Origin: Phycisphaeraceae bacterium
GTDB lineage: Bacteria; Planctomycetota; Phycisphaerae; Phycisphaerales; UBA1924
Reading direction: 5' to 3'
Assembly (NCBI GenBank): GCA_020639155.1
Contig: JACKHF010000001.1
Coordinates: 620,001-684,000, forward strand
Length of the DNA: 64,000 bases
Shown here: positions 43,333-52,097 of the stretch, piece by piece
Layout of the letters: each line of letters begins with the position of its first letter
How positions within the stretch are numbered: position 1 is the first letter of the stretch
The notes under the pieces: model-generated
Database searches by the model: none
What the model saw: the letters and a program-made list of their open reading frames with translations, nothing else
Told to the model about the DNA's origin: nothing
Program-made: the position numbers and the translations under genes

Positions 43333-43911
43333 ATGAATAGAGATGGCCCAGTCTCCATAATGGTTCCGCTGCTTTGCTTGACACAGGTCGTTACAGCTGA
43401 CGAACTCTACGGCGAACTGTCAATTGCGGTCTCAAATGTTGTATCGCCCACAAACCCCGTTGCAACAATCGTTATCTATGGCCATTTTGATAATACACAG
43501 GCTACGATGTTACTTGGCGCATGGTTTGACCTCTCAGCATCTGAGCCCGGATTTGTCAGCAATACGACATGGGTGCTCTATGCCGGCTCATTGCCATCAT
43601 GGAGCCCAATAACTTATCCCGACTACATCCTTGGCATCAACCCGGAAAACTTTCTTCTCTTCGACAATCCAATCAAAGTTGCATCTGTAAAATGGATAAC
43701 AAATGATTTTACACCACGAGAAATCTCTCTTGATACAATAATTTCTTATATTGATCTCGTACCACACTCACCGACGTCTGGTTTCCATGTAAAAAATCCA
43801 ATTGAAGGATTTGGTACAATCCAAGTCATTCCCGCGCCGTCGTCAGCACTTGCGCTGTTTGCTGGTGCAGGCATACTGACAGCGCGACGCAGAAGGAAAC
43901 AGGTCAACTGA
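43333..43911 (+). CDS. PEP-CTERM-like secreted protein, array unit g
   Basis: A 192-residue exported protein, last of the array. Signal SIMVPLLCLTQVVTA; family motif SVKWITNDFTPREISLD; tag VIPAPSSALALFAGAGILTA with RRRRKQVN. Its 3' end overlaps the convergent S24 repressor gene by eight bases. It is richer in A+T than its neighbours in the central part. Confidence 0.8.
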   Translation: MNRDGPVSIMVPLLCLTQVVTADELYGELSIAVSNVVSPTNPVATIVIYGHFDNTQATMLLGAWFDLSASEPGFVSNTTWVLYAGSLPSWSPITYPDYILGINPENFLLFDNPIKVASVKWITNDFTPREISLDTIISYIDLVPHSPTSGFHVKNPIEGFGTIQVIPAPSSALALFAGAGILTARRRRKQVN

Positions 43912-44869
43912 GCTTCCGGGTGACACTCACAGCTGCGTACAAACCAGCAACCATCTCGCGCGGGAGGATCCTCGGCGGGTAGATGTTGTTGAGCGGCTGG
44001 AGGCGGATCATCTGGTTGCCATTGGCATCGGTCTCGAAGTACACGCGTTTGAATGTTGATTCATGGTCGGGTTCAAGTCGTGCAAAGCAGTCTGTGCCGT
44101 TGACAATCATTGCCATCGGAGAGAAGACAACAATATCTCCCTGGCGGTACTCCGGCTCCATCGAATCACCCACAACCCTGCACGCGAACGCGTCGGGATC
44201 GCCGATGTCCGTCACGCGCACGTACTCGTCTGCTATCCGTGCGGGGTATCCAAGATCAGTAAACTCCGTTGGGTATCCTGCGCTGACCTTGTTGATCAAC
44301 GGCACTTCCAGAGGAAGCGCGATCGGGACGGGTGTCATTGCGTTCTGCAATGAGTCATGAATTTTTTCTGCGTGATCAGGAGCAACCAGATCGAGCAGTC
44401 TGCGAAGTTCGCCGGACTCGAACGCTTCATCCAACTTCGATTTATGGCTTGTGTCTCCTTGATCTGCAGAGCCCGACTGCGAGGCTGCAGGCTGCGGGCC
44501 GACGGTATTGGTGTTCTCTGCATCGCCCGAAATCTCTGTTGGCTTTGGACGCAGGAGTTCCGCCAGCCTGCGCACCGCAGCGTTTCGCGTCTGCATCTGC
44601 GACATCAACTGCCCCAGTTCATGCTTAATGCCAGGGGGAGTCTTGTGCCAGTTTGCGATGCGCACGAGTTCGCCATCGCCCATACCCATTGCCTGCTCGA
44701 TCCGTCTGAGAACATCATCGCTGGGCGGTGATGATCTGACCTCGTTCTCAATGGTTGACAGATAGCCCTTGGAGCAACCGACGCGTGCAGCCAGCGCAGC
44801 AAGACTCAACCCAAGAGCAGTCCTCCGCTCGCGTATGGCACGTCCCAGACTGATCGGCTGCTGTGACAT
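43904..44869 (-). CDS. Cro/C1-type repressor with S24 (LexA-like) peptidase domain
   Basis: A 321-residue regulator. Residues 7-65 form a Cro/C1 helix-turn-helix (LGRAIRERRTALGLSLAALA, ARVGCSKGYLSTIENE). After a polar linker, residues about 200-321 are an S24 peptidase-like domain with the Ser in VVGDSMEPEYRQGDIVVF and a Lys in TFKRVYFE. This is the layout of phage-type repressors inactivated by self-cleavage on DNA damage; the cleavage-site Ala-Gly or Cys-Gly pair is not clear, though SAGYP is a candidate. It is divergent from the terminase operon and is its likely repressor. Confidence 0.88.
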   Translation of the reverse strand: MSQQPISLGRAIRERRTALGLSLAALAARVGCSKGYLSTIENEVRSSPPSDDVLRRIEQAMGMGDGELVRIANWHKTPPGIKHELGQLMSQMQTRNAAVRRLAELLRPKPTEISGDAENTNTVGPQPAASQSGSADQGDTSHKSKLDEAFESGELRRLLDLVAPDHAEKIHDSLQNAMTPVPIALPLEVPLINKVSAGYPTEFTDLGYPARIADEYVRVTDIGDPDAFACRVVGDSMEPEYRQGDIVVFSPMAMIVNGTDCFARLEPDHESTFKRVYFETDANGNQMIRLQPLNNIYPPRILPREMVAGLYAAVSVTRKLS

Positions 44870-45028
44870 ATGACCTGTTCGCACTTTGGACGTACGATAT
44901 TCCACACTCATGTTTGGATTATGGGAGGGTACTCGCCCCCCGTCATGGTCTATCGCCCGTGTTTGTGCGCTCGTTTCGGGTAATACCATACACGTACCTT
45001 GCAAATCGTTCAATGAGTGGTAAAACAT

Positions 45029-45059
45029 TGAGGAGGTTTACTGATTAGTAAACACAATA
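45029..45059 (+). promoter_or_regulatory. Candidate operator and promoter of the terminase operon
   Basis: A perfect palindrome GTTTACT-GATT-AGTAAAC (45036-45053) lies in the 300-base gap between the divergent repressor and the operon. TTGAGG at 45029 and ACAATAT at 45053 could be -35 and -10 elements, which would put the palindrome in the spacer, where a bound repressor blocks polymerase. A second small palindrome, GGTAATACC, lies nearer the repressor gene. Confidence 0.5.
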
Positions 45060-45169
45060 TCGGGTCATTTGTCAATCAAAATACCCATTATTGAGGTTTT
45101 TTTGTGTTTGATGCCTGTTCAGGTACTCGCAGGCAGGGGAATGAATGGTATTTGCGTGGAGGTGTGTGC

Positions 45170-45811
45170 ATGCATGAACCGGTGAAAGCAGTTCGGATTC
45201 AGCCGAAGACATTTGCAGATGCTCCCAGAGCCTCGGCACAGATAGTCAAACAACAACTCACTGGAAACAACCTGCAATCCGGACGCAAACCTGGAAAGTC
45301 TGGTAATGTGTTGGACCATGCACCGAGGCGACTTGATGTCAGCACACTGACAGATCTGCGCAGGACACCGCCACCCTATCTGGTCGAGCGCATCCGGAAT
45401 CTAGCCTCATTCCTGCCGATCGAGGATCGTGAACTGGTCAATGCTGTGTATCTCGAAGGAAAGAGCATGGCCTCAATCGCCAGGATGTCGGGCAGATCTC
45501 ACAAAGCCGTACGAGAGCATGTCAGACGGATCGTTACCCGGATTCTCTCACCAGCGTTTGCTTACGTCGCGCTTGAATCTGAGAACTGGCCTCCACGTCG
45601 AAAGAAAGTAGCAACACTGCTCTTCCTGCACGGTCTCCCACTCAGGCCGACCGCAAAGAAGAGCGGGCAAACATTGCACTCGGTCAGAAAAACCTACGAC
45701 GCAATCAATGAGATTGTTTCAAATCTGAATCACCAACAGTTCCAGGCGCGCCCGGGTTCCATCGGCAGGGATGATACCTCACACGACGTCCGTCAGGCAT
45801 GGTCGGCCTAA
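45170..45811 (+). CDS. DNA-binding protein with two helix-turn-helix units (sigma region 4-like)
   Basis: A 213-residue protein. After a basic N-terminus, residues about 80-135 resemble sigma-70 region 4: LPIEDRELVNAVYLEGKSMA, then SIARMSGRSHKAVREHVRRI. A second similar unit follows (KVATLLFLHGLPLRPTAKKS, TLHSVRKTYDAINEIV). No region 2 is present, so it cannot be a full sigma factor; it may be a transcription activator of the operon or, given the terminase downstream, a DNA-recognition subunit like a small terminase. The start is the ATG after GTGGAGGTGTGTGC. Its end overlaps or abuts the ATPase gene. Confidence 0.75.
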   Translation: MHEPVKAVRIQPKTFADAPRASAQIVKQQLTGNNLQSGRKPGKSGNVLDHAPRRLDVSTLTDLRRTPPPYLVERIRNLASFLPIEDRELVNAVYLEGKSMASIARMSGRSHKAVREHVRRIVTRILSPAFAYVALESENWPPRRKKVATLLFLHGLPLRPTAKKSGQTLHSVRKTYDAINEIVSNLNHQQFQARPGSIGRDDTSHDVRQAWSA

Positions 45812-45882
45812 CAAAGAACTCGCACGACACTCCATCACATGGTTCCACACGTGATTTGCACGTTGTGATGCGAGGGTACACG

Positions 45883-46599
45883 ATGGCAACACACACCGAG
45901 AGCGTTCGATTTGCGGAAGCCATATTCGGGCTGGATCCAGACACACGAGACAGCAATCATCAGCGAAGACTCGCTTGTGCATACAAGACAGCAGAGCGTA
46001 TTGATCGGATACTGAAGTTCGGGCAGATTGCGCTCATCACTGGTCCAAGCGGCTCAGGCAAGTCGCTCATTGCACGCTCGCTGTTTGACATTCTACAGAA
46101 GAAAAAAGCAAACGCAACATGGATTACGTCTACAGATTCTGATATTCCAGCAGTTGAGGTTGTTGCAAGTCTGCATCGGTCGCGTGCCAATCATTGCACT
46201 GATTCATCGCAAACGCTTGTGCAGGCAATGCGGACCATGGCACGAGCCGGGCTTGCTGAAGCAGCACTCTTTGGCACGCCAGCGCGATCACTCTCCGACG
46301 GTCAGCGCGCAAGACTGGCGCTTGCTGCTGGAGTTGCAAGCACATCGAACAAGCATGGGACGCTCATCGCGGACGAGTTCTGCTCTACGTTGGATCGCAC
46401 GACAGCAGCGTGTGTATCGACATCAATCACGCGATGGATCCGAGCAAGCAGATGCGCTCGCATGGTGTGCGCTAGCGCACATCATGACCTTCTCGCGATG
46501 CTGAACCCAGACTGGATTGTGATTGTTGAGATGAACGGATTGACGCACATTGAACACCGTAACAGGCACGGTGCCTGCCGGAGAAGATCCCGCGCATGA
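45883..46599 (+). CDS. ABC-type ATPase of the terminase operon
   Basis: A 238-residue ABC-fold ATPase without membrane spans. Walker A is LITGPSGSGKS (51-61), the signature SLSDGQRARLALA (from 136), Walker B LIADEFCSTLD (161-171), and the switch His in CASAHHDLL. Walker B has DEF where transporters have DEP, and no substrate-binding or permease genes are present, so a DNA- or protein-related role is more likely. The order ATPase then GNAT matches a known protein family (COG2401) in which an ABC ATPase and an acetyltransferase are fused; here they are separate but overlap as ATGA. An upstream ATG at 45799 overlaps the preceding gene and is an alternative start. Confidence 0.8.
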   Translation: MATHTESVRFAEAIFGLDPDTRDSNHQRRLACAYKTAERIDRILKFGQIALITGPSGSGKSLIARSLFDILQKKKANATWITSTDSDIPAVEVVASLHRSRANHCTDSSQTLVQAMRTMARAGLAEAALFGTPARSLSDGQRARLALAAGVASTSNKHGTLIADEFCSTLDRTTAACVSTSITRWIRASRCARMVCASAHHDLLAMLNPDWIVIVEMNGLTHIEHRNRHGACRRRSRA

Positions 46600-47402
46600 A
46601 AAACACTCAATACAACACTGCGCGATCCCCGATTGATCGACTTCGTATCGAGCGGGGTACACTCGATGACTTTGATGCGATGGAGCACTGGCATTATCGC
46701 GCCGGAAGGCCAGCAACCTGCTCCCGTGTGCTTCGTGCAATCGACCCTGAAGACCCGTTCAGTCGATCTGATGCACGCAGCATCGTTGGTGTATTAGTCG
46801 TTTCACGCCCAACGCTGAACGGTGCCTGGCGAAAACTTGCATGGCAGCACTTTTTCAACACTACATCCAAGAAAGAGAACGCACGACGTATCAATACACA
46901 CCTCCGCTGTATCTCGCGTGTTGTCATTGACCCACGCTGGCGAGGCATTGGACTTGCACGCACGCTTGTTCAGACATATCTTCGCGACCCGGAAACTCAG
47001 GCAACCGAAGCAGTTGCAGCCATGGGATACGCATCGCCCTTCTTTGCCTCGGCAGGCATGACCGAGTACCGCCTGCAACTCACCGAACCAAGCGCACGCC
47101 TGCTCGACGCGTGCGAACACTATGGTGTCAGTCCAGTCAGACTTCCCGAGTTCATTGATGCCAATCATCCCAGTGCGTTTGTCTGCCGGGAACTTGTGCG
47201 ATGGGCGGGCAAGAGAAAGCTGCTCCATCAAAGCCACAGCATCATGACGATCGCACGTCTTGCAGCAGCCGATCTCTGTGCTCCTCCTGTCGCGTATGCA
47301 TTCACATACCCAAGCGCCAAAAGGAGCCAGCATGGCAACGAAGAAGAACCAATCGGTCGAGGGCAAGGGAGTGCCACACCCTGCGCCACCAACACCCCTT
47401 GA
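46596..47402 (+). CDS. GNAT-family acyltransferase of the terminase operon
   Basis: A 268-residue protein with a GNAT core: SIVGVLVVSRP (strand), CISRVVIDPRWRGIGLARTLV (strand beta4 and the acyl-CoA pyrophosphate loop RGIGLA), and VAAMGYASPFFASAGMTEYR. The N-terminal HWHYRAGRPATCSRVLRA is characteristic of acetyltransferase domains joined to ABC ATPases. The substrate may be a protein, or a nucleic acid base as for the distantly GNAT-like Mom protein of phage Mu; neither can be shown from sequence. Its ATG overlaps the ATPase stop by four bases, and the next gene starts inside its 3' end. Confidence 0.8.
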   Translation: MKNTQYNTARSPIDRLRIERGTLDDFDAMEHWHYRAGRPATCSRVLRAIDPEDPFSRSDARSIVGVLVVSRPTLNGAWRKLAWQHFFNTTSKKENARRINTHLRCISRVVIDPRWRGIGLARTLVQTYLRDPETQATEAVAAMGYASPFFASAGMTEYRLQLTEPSARLLDACEHYGVSPVRLPEFIDANHPSAFVCRELVRWAGKRKLLHQSHSIMTIARLAAADLCAPPVAYAFTYPSAKRSQHGNEEEPIGRGQGSATPCATNTP

Positions 47403-47535
47403 GGATCAGCTGTTTCCGATCACATTCTTTCTTACAGGCAAACAGCGAACACTGGTGCTTTCTTCGCTGAAGCAGCATCACAAGAACAGAGCGGCAGCGC
47501 TGCTCAGTGCATTGCACATCAATGAAGTCAAGTAG
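47332..47535 (+). CDS. Small basic protein, 67 aa, between GNAT and terminase
   Basis: Not recognised. It starts with MATKKNQSVEGKG, has a Pro-rich segment (HPAPPTPLEDQL) and a helical C-terminal half (TGKQRTLVLSSLKQHHKNRA, ALLSALHI). AAAAGGAGCC lies before its ATG, within the end of the GNAT gene, which supports translation. Its place just before the terminase suggests a small partner subunit, but it is shorter than usual small terminases. Confidence 0.65.
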   Translation: MATKKNQSVEGKGVPHPAPPTPLEDQLFPITFFLTGKQRTLVLSSLKQHHKNRAAALLSALHINEVK

Positions 47536-47591
47536 GCTTTGTGAGCTCCTTCCTCGCAACACATGGACGAACCAGAGGAGTGAAAACACGG

Positions 47592-49166
47592 ATGGCGAAG
47601 AGGTCAGCAAAGAAATCGCAATCAAGGAAAAAGCAAGCCACATCTTCACAGGATGCATCATCGCAACCAACCGATGCGCACGTGAATGTCTGGCCGAATC
47701 GCCCGAAAACGCATGACGAACTCCACCACTGGATACATCAGTCTCTCGGCTATGAAATCGCGCGAAATGTGCTTGTCGATGGACACACACCACCCTTTGC
47801 ATACTTGTGCCACACCTTCTTTGAAGAACCCAAGGAGTGTGCTGGCGAGGCCTGCATGCCACGCGATTGTGTTGTCTGGGCCAATCGTGGTGGCGGCAAA
47901 ACTTTTCTTGGCGCGCTCGCAACGCTGCTCGACATGGTGTTCAAACCAGGCATCGAGATCCGTCTGCTTGGTGGTTCACTCGATCAGTCGCGCCGCATGC
48001 ACGCCCATCTGTGCAGCTTCCTTGATCGGGAGAACTTCGCATGGATGCTTGATGGCAAAATCTCAGACAGGCGCGTCAAGCTGAAGAACAGATCGGCTGT
48101 CGAACTCCTCTCCCAGTCGCAGACATCTGTGCGAGGCACACGCGTTCAGAAACTGCGATGCGACGAGGTCGATCTCTTTGATCGCGATGTCTGGGAGGCA
48201 GCCCAGCTTGTTACGCAATCGAAGCAGTGCGGCGAAGTATGGGTCCATGGAACAATCGAGTGCCTGAGCACAATGCACATTCCGCACGGCGTCATGCACT
48301 CGCTCGTCGAGGAAGCCAAGCTGGGAAAACGCTCACTCTTCAAGTGGGGAACACTTGATGTCATGGCGGACTGCCGAAACCATCCGGTATGTATTGATAG
48401 TGCGCAGAATCCCGATACTCCGTGCGCTCTCGGTGACGACTGCCAGAGCAGACTCCGCACGCGCAAATCCGGGTTCGGGCACGTGCTAATCGATGATGCG
48501 CTGAAGATGCGATCTCGCGTCTCACGCGCAACGTGGGAAGCTGAGATGCTGTGCCTGCGACCCAAACGGACAGACGCTGTGCTCCCCGAGTTCAACCACG
48601 CGATACATGTTGTTGACTACATTGATGACGCGCTGCTTGAACATGCCACATGGATCGGCGGCATGGACTTTGGCATGCGATCGCCGACCGTTGTGCTCTG
48701 GGGAGGGCTTGATGAGGACGATGTACTCTGGATTGTTGATGAGCATGTTGAGTCTGGGCTGACGCTTTCAGCACACATTGAAGCGATGCATGCAAGGCCG
48801 CTGCCCGCGATGGCATGGATCGGCGTCGATCCTGCCGGCGGGCAACGCAACAGCCAGACCGGCAAGACGGACATTGCACTGCTGAAACAGCACGGCTTTA
48901 CCGTCCGCGCGCGTCGGTTGGCTCTTTATGACGGGCTCGAACTCATCCGCGCACGCCTGACACCCGCTGGTGGCGAACCAAAGCTGCGCATCCACTCAAG
49001 ATGCAGAAAGCTCATCGAATCGCTCGAGCGGTACCACTACCCCGCTGATAACCCGTATGCAATCGTGCCGGAAAAGGACGGATTCGACCATCAGGTTGAC
49101 GCGCTGCGGTACATGATTACCAATCTTGACAAGCCCTACACAACAAAGAATGGAAACTATCTGTAA
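47592..49166 (+). CDS. Terminase large subunit-like ATPase/nuclease
   Basis: A 524-residue protein with both parts of a phage DNA-packaging motor. The ATPase has VVWANRGGGKTFLGALA (P-loop 98-104) and KLRCDEVDLFDRDVWEAA (Walker B and catalytic Glu, 191-192). The C-terminal RNase H-like nuclease has WIGGMDFG (Asp359), WIGVDPAGG (Asp413) and FDHQVDALRYM (Asp499/503). Two Cys clusters (CAGEACMPRDC; HPVC...CALGDDC) may bind zinc. Start is the ATG after GAGGAGTG; a GTG at 47541 is possible. No portal, protease, capsid or tail gene follows: the next gene is a convergent permease. A domesticated or stand-alone terminase is inferred. Confidence 0.85.
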   Translation: MAKRSAKKSQSRKKQATSSQDASSQPTDAHVNVWPNRPKTHDELHHWIHQSLGYEIARNVLVDGHTPPFAYLCHTFFEEPKECAGEACMPRDCVVWANRGGGKTFLGALATLLDMVFKPGIEIRLLGGSLDQSRRMHAHLCSFLDRENFAWMLDGKISDRRVKLKNRSAVELLSQSQTSVRGTRVQKLRCDEVDLFDRDVWEAAQLVTQSKQCGEVWVHGTIECLSTMHIPHGVMHSLVEEAKLGKRSLFKWGTLDVMADCRNHPVCIDSAQNPDTPCALGDDCQSRLRTRKSGFGHVLIDDALKMRSRVSRATWEAEMLCLRPKRTDAVLPEFNHAIHVVDYIDDALLEHATWIGGMDFGMRSPTVVLWGGLDEDDVLWIVDEHVESGLTLSAHIEAMHARPLPAMAWIGVDPAGGQRNSQTGKTDIALLKQHGFTVRARRLALYDGLELIRARLTPAGGEPKLRIHSRCRKLIESLERYHYPADNPYAIVPEKDGFDHQVDALRYMITNLDKPYTTKNGNYL

Positions 49167-49182
49167 GAGATCACAAGATGTA

Positions 49183-50985
49183 TTACGGTGTGGATGGATT
49201 TGCAAGACGCAGCGGCCAGTGCATTGGTATGACAATCACTGAAACAACGAAGAATAACAGATTAAGCGGCATACCGACACGAAGATAGTCTGTGAATCTG
49301 TACCCGCCTGGTGCCATCACCATGAGATTGGTCTGGTATCCGATCGGCGAGGAAAAGCTCGCCGACGCGGCCATCATCACTGCCATCGCGAGCGGCTTCG
49401 GATCAAGCCCGAGCGTCTGCGCAAGCGCCATTGCGAGCGAGAAGTTCAGGATCGCTGCAGCACTGTTGGTAATGATCTCCGTCAGGAGCATCGTTGAGAG
49501 ATACAGCAGCGCAAGCACGATGTACGGATTGTTTCCAGCGATCGAGATCAAGTTGGTTGCAATAAGGTCGTCCGCATCAGATACCTGCATTGCTTTCCCG
49601 AGTCCGAGTGAACCCGCAATCACAACAAGCAACTGCCAGTTGATGCTCCTGCGCGCAGAAGCACCTGAGCAGCATCTCGTCGCAAGCATCAGCCCAGCAG
49701 CAACGACAGCTGCATGCAGCATCGTGATGCCATACGCAGAGCCGAACGTCACCGCGAGCACCATTGCGAGCACAATGCCGATCGAAATCCATGCCTTTTC
49801 GTGGAGAATTGGCTGCGAATCCTCAACAGCACTGACCAGAAGAAAGTCTCGCGAGTTTCTCTGCGTCTCAACAAAGGTTTGCGGCGCTTCGAGCAGCAGC
49901 GTATCGCCGGTACGAAAAATAATGTCGCCGATCTTGCGTTTGATCTGCTCGCCGTTGCGTGCCACCGCGATCACAACCGCGTTGTACTTTGATCTGAACC
50001 CGAACTCTCGCACATTGCGTCCAATGAGCGGGCACGAATCCGACACAACCGCTTCGACAAGATGACGCTGGTGCTTTGATTCTGCCAGTTTCTGCACCTG
50101 GTTTGTTCCGGCCTGCAGGCCGCGGAACTTGTTCAGATCGACGATAGAGTCCAGCACGCCGACGAAGAGCAGCCGATCGTTCGCGAGGAGCATCTGATCC
50201 GGCGCAACAGCTGCTAGCACGTGCCCGTCGCGTTCGATATCCGACAGATACAGGCCCGGCAGCCCGCGCAAACCCGCCTGCTCGATGGTCTTTCCCACCA
50301 TGGGGCCACTTGGCTCAACCAGCATCTCCACGTGGTATGAGCGTGCATCATCACCAACCGAAAGTACTGGCGCACGATCGGGCAGCAGCAAGCGCCCGAT
50401 CGTCAGCAGATAGACCAGTCCAACAACGAGTGACGGAAAACCAACCCAAGCGATGTCAAACATGCCAATCGTGCGATCAGGGAAGACATCCTTCCATGCG
50501 CCATAGACCACAAGATTTGTGCTTGTGCCGATGAGCGTCATGGTCCCACCCATAATCGCCGCATACGACAACGGAATGAGCATGCGCGACGGGCTGACTT
50601 GATTTCTTTTGCACCAGTCTGAAACCGCTGGAATGAACATCGCAACAAGCGGGGTGTTGTTCACAAAGCCCGATAGCGCCGAGATCGGCACCACCATTCG
50701 TGTGAGCGCCTTGACAGGTGACTTTGCCCTCCCCATCATCCAACTGCCAAGCATCCGCACTGCACCCGTTTCTGACAGGCCTGCGATGACCACATACAAC
50801 ACAGCAATCGTGACGACACCCTCGTTGGCAAGTCCCGCGATCGACTCCCGCGGCGTCATTACCCCAAGCACCATAAGCAGTGCAACGCCCGCTGCGATAA
50901 TGATGTCTGAACCGTAACGGCCGCGCACCAGCAGCGCTAGCACAAGCAGAATAACAAGGATGGTAATGATCGCGTCTGACGGCAT
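49183..50985 (-). CDS. SLC13/DASS-family permease with RCK-C domains
   Basis: A 600-residue transporter of the divalent anion/sodium symporter superfamily. Two membrane halves, each with about five or six spans, flank two cytosolic RCK-C (TrkA-C) domains at about 205-375 (SYHVEMLVEPSGPMVGKTIE; FRTGDTLLLEA). Conserved substrate/ion motifs are SGFVNNTPLVAMFIP and GTMTLIGTSTNLVV in the first half and EIITNSAAAILNFSLA with PIGYQTNLMV in the second. Likely substrates are sulfate or carboxylates. Start chosen at MPSDAIITI; the frame continues upstream without a ribosome site. Confidence 0.9.
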   Translation of the reverse strand: MPSDAIITILVILLVLALLVRGRYGSDIIIAAGVALLMVLGVMTPRESIAGLANEGVVTIAVLYVVIAGLSETGAVRMLGSWMMGRAKSPVKALTRMVVPISALSGFVNNTPLVAMFIPAVSDWCKRNQVSPSRMLIPLSYAAIMGGTMTLIGTSTNLVVYGAWKDVFPDRTIGMFDIAWVGFPSLVVGLVYLLTIGRLLLPDRAPVLSVGDDARSYHVEMLVEPSGPMVGKTIEQAGLRGLPGLYLSDIERDGHVLAAVAPDQMLLANDRLLFVGVLDSIVDLNKFRGLQAGTNQVQKLAESKHQRHLVEAVVSDSCPLIGRNVREFGFRSKYNAVVIAVARNGEQIKRKIGDIIFRTGDTLLLEAPQTFVETQRNSRDFLLVSAVEDSQPILHEKAWISIGIVLAMVLAVTFGSAYGITMLHAAVVAAGLMLATRCCSGASARRSINWQLLVVIAGSLGLGKAMQVSDADDLIATNLISIAGNNPYIVLALLYLSTMLLTEIITNSAAAILNFSLAMALAQTLGLDPKPLAMAVMMAASASFSSPIGYQTNLMVMAPGGYRFTDYLRVGMPLNLLFFVVSVIVIPMHWPLRLANPSTP

Positions 50986-51072
50986 GGATGTTCCGGGAAG
51001 ACTCCTTGAGATGGTAGAACATCGGCATATCTGCTCGTATCCATGCGGCACAAACCGGGTTACACTCTGGCA

Positions 51073-52065
51073 ATGCCAGAATCCGGTGAGCAGCACAGAA
51101 CAGCAGCAGCGTACGCCTCGCGTGTGGGGCGGGTTCGTGTTCGAGCACACGCCAAGATCAATCTATGTCTGCACGTCGGACAGCCGGAACCAGCAACTTC
51201 AGAAAAGCCCGGCTGGCACAGAGTCCACACACATATGCACGCGATTGATCTGCACGACGACATCATTCTGACCCGCGTTCCTCAGCACGGGCCGATCAAC
51301 CATCGAGTGTCATGGGTTTCAACTGACAACCACGAGTCTCCGGTCGAATGGCCGATCGACTCGGATCTTGCAGTCCGTGCGCTACGAGCGCTGGAAGCAC
51401 ACACCGGACAGACGCTGGCTGTTGAGATCGTCGTTCGCAAAGACATACCTGCAGGAGGCGGGCTTGGCGGCGGATCAAGTGATGCCGCCGCTGTGCTGAT
51501 CGGCGTAAATCTGCTCTGCAATCTGCATCTCAATGAACACACACTGCAACAGATCGCGCTCCAACTCGGCAGCGATGTCGCGTTCTTTGTTGACATGGAT
51601 CGGGCGCGTCACGGAAGGCATGATGCTGATCAACTCTGTCTCGAAACGACACCGAGACCCGCGATAGTGTCCGGGTTCGGCGGGACAATCGAGCGAACTG
51701 ATCGGGTGCATGGTGCGATCACGCTGATTATCCCATCATTCGGGTGCAACTCGGCTGAGGTGTATCACGCGTTCGATGCCATCACACCTCAGTCGCACGT
51801 ACTCCTCCCGTGCCAAATTGACAATCCGAGCTTCTCTTACCATACCATCAGGAACGATCTTGAAGGCGCTGCATGCCATGTTCATCCGGAGCTGCGCACC
51901 ATGCTGAGCATGATGCGCAGACAAGGCATCTCCTGCTATCTGACCGGGAGTGGAAGCACCATTGTTGCGCACCGCGATCTGAACGACATTGCATTCGCTG
52001 CCATATCACAGCAACACCGTGCATTATGGAAAGACACACGACGCATCGGCGCAAATCTGTGCTGA
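51073..52065 (+). CDS. ispE: 4-diphosphocytidyl-2-C-methyl-D-erythritol kinase IspE
   Basis: A 330-residue GHMP kinase of the non-mevalonate isoprenoid pathway. The N-terminal AHAKINLCLHV is the substrate Lys region, IPAGGGLGGGSSDAAAVLIG is the ATP loop, and YLTGSGSTIVAH is the third GHMP motif. A 20-residue N-terminal extension precedes the core. A ROK kinase gene follows after 32 bases on the same strand. The ATG at 51073 is preferred to a GTG ten codons upstream. Confidence 0.92.
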   Translation: MPESGEQHRTAAAYASRVGRVRVRAHAKINLCLHVGQPEPATSEKPGWHRVHTHMHAIDLHDDIILTRVPQHGPINHRVSWVSTDNHESPVEWPIDSDLAVRALRALEAHTGQTLAVEIVVRKDIPAGGGLGGGSSDAAAVLIGVNLLCNLHLNEHTLQQIALQLGSDVAFFVDMDRARHGRHDADQLCLETTPRPAIVSGFGGTIERTDRVHGAITLIIPSFGCNSAEVYHAFDAITPQSHVLLPCQIDNPSFSYHTIRNDLEGAACHVHPELRTMLSMMRRQGISCYLTGSGSTIVAHRDLNDIAFAAISQQHRALWKDTRRIGANLC

Positions 52066-52097
52066 TTTCGCGCATATGAACGAAACGAGCAACGCGC

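Noticed and set aside
46596..47402. GNAT read as an antibiotic acetyltransferase
   Set aside because: Its HYRxGRP N-terminal motif and coupling to an ABC ATPase and terminase point elsewhere.
43904..49166. Terminase region considered as an ordinary prophage
   Set aside because: No integrase, portal, capsid, tail or lysis genes flank it, no attachment repeats were seen, and both sides are chromosomal genes.
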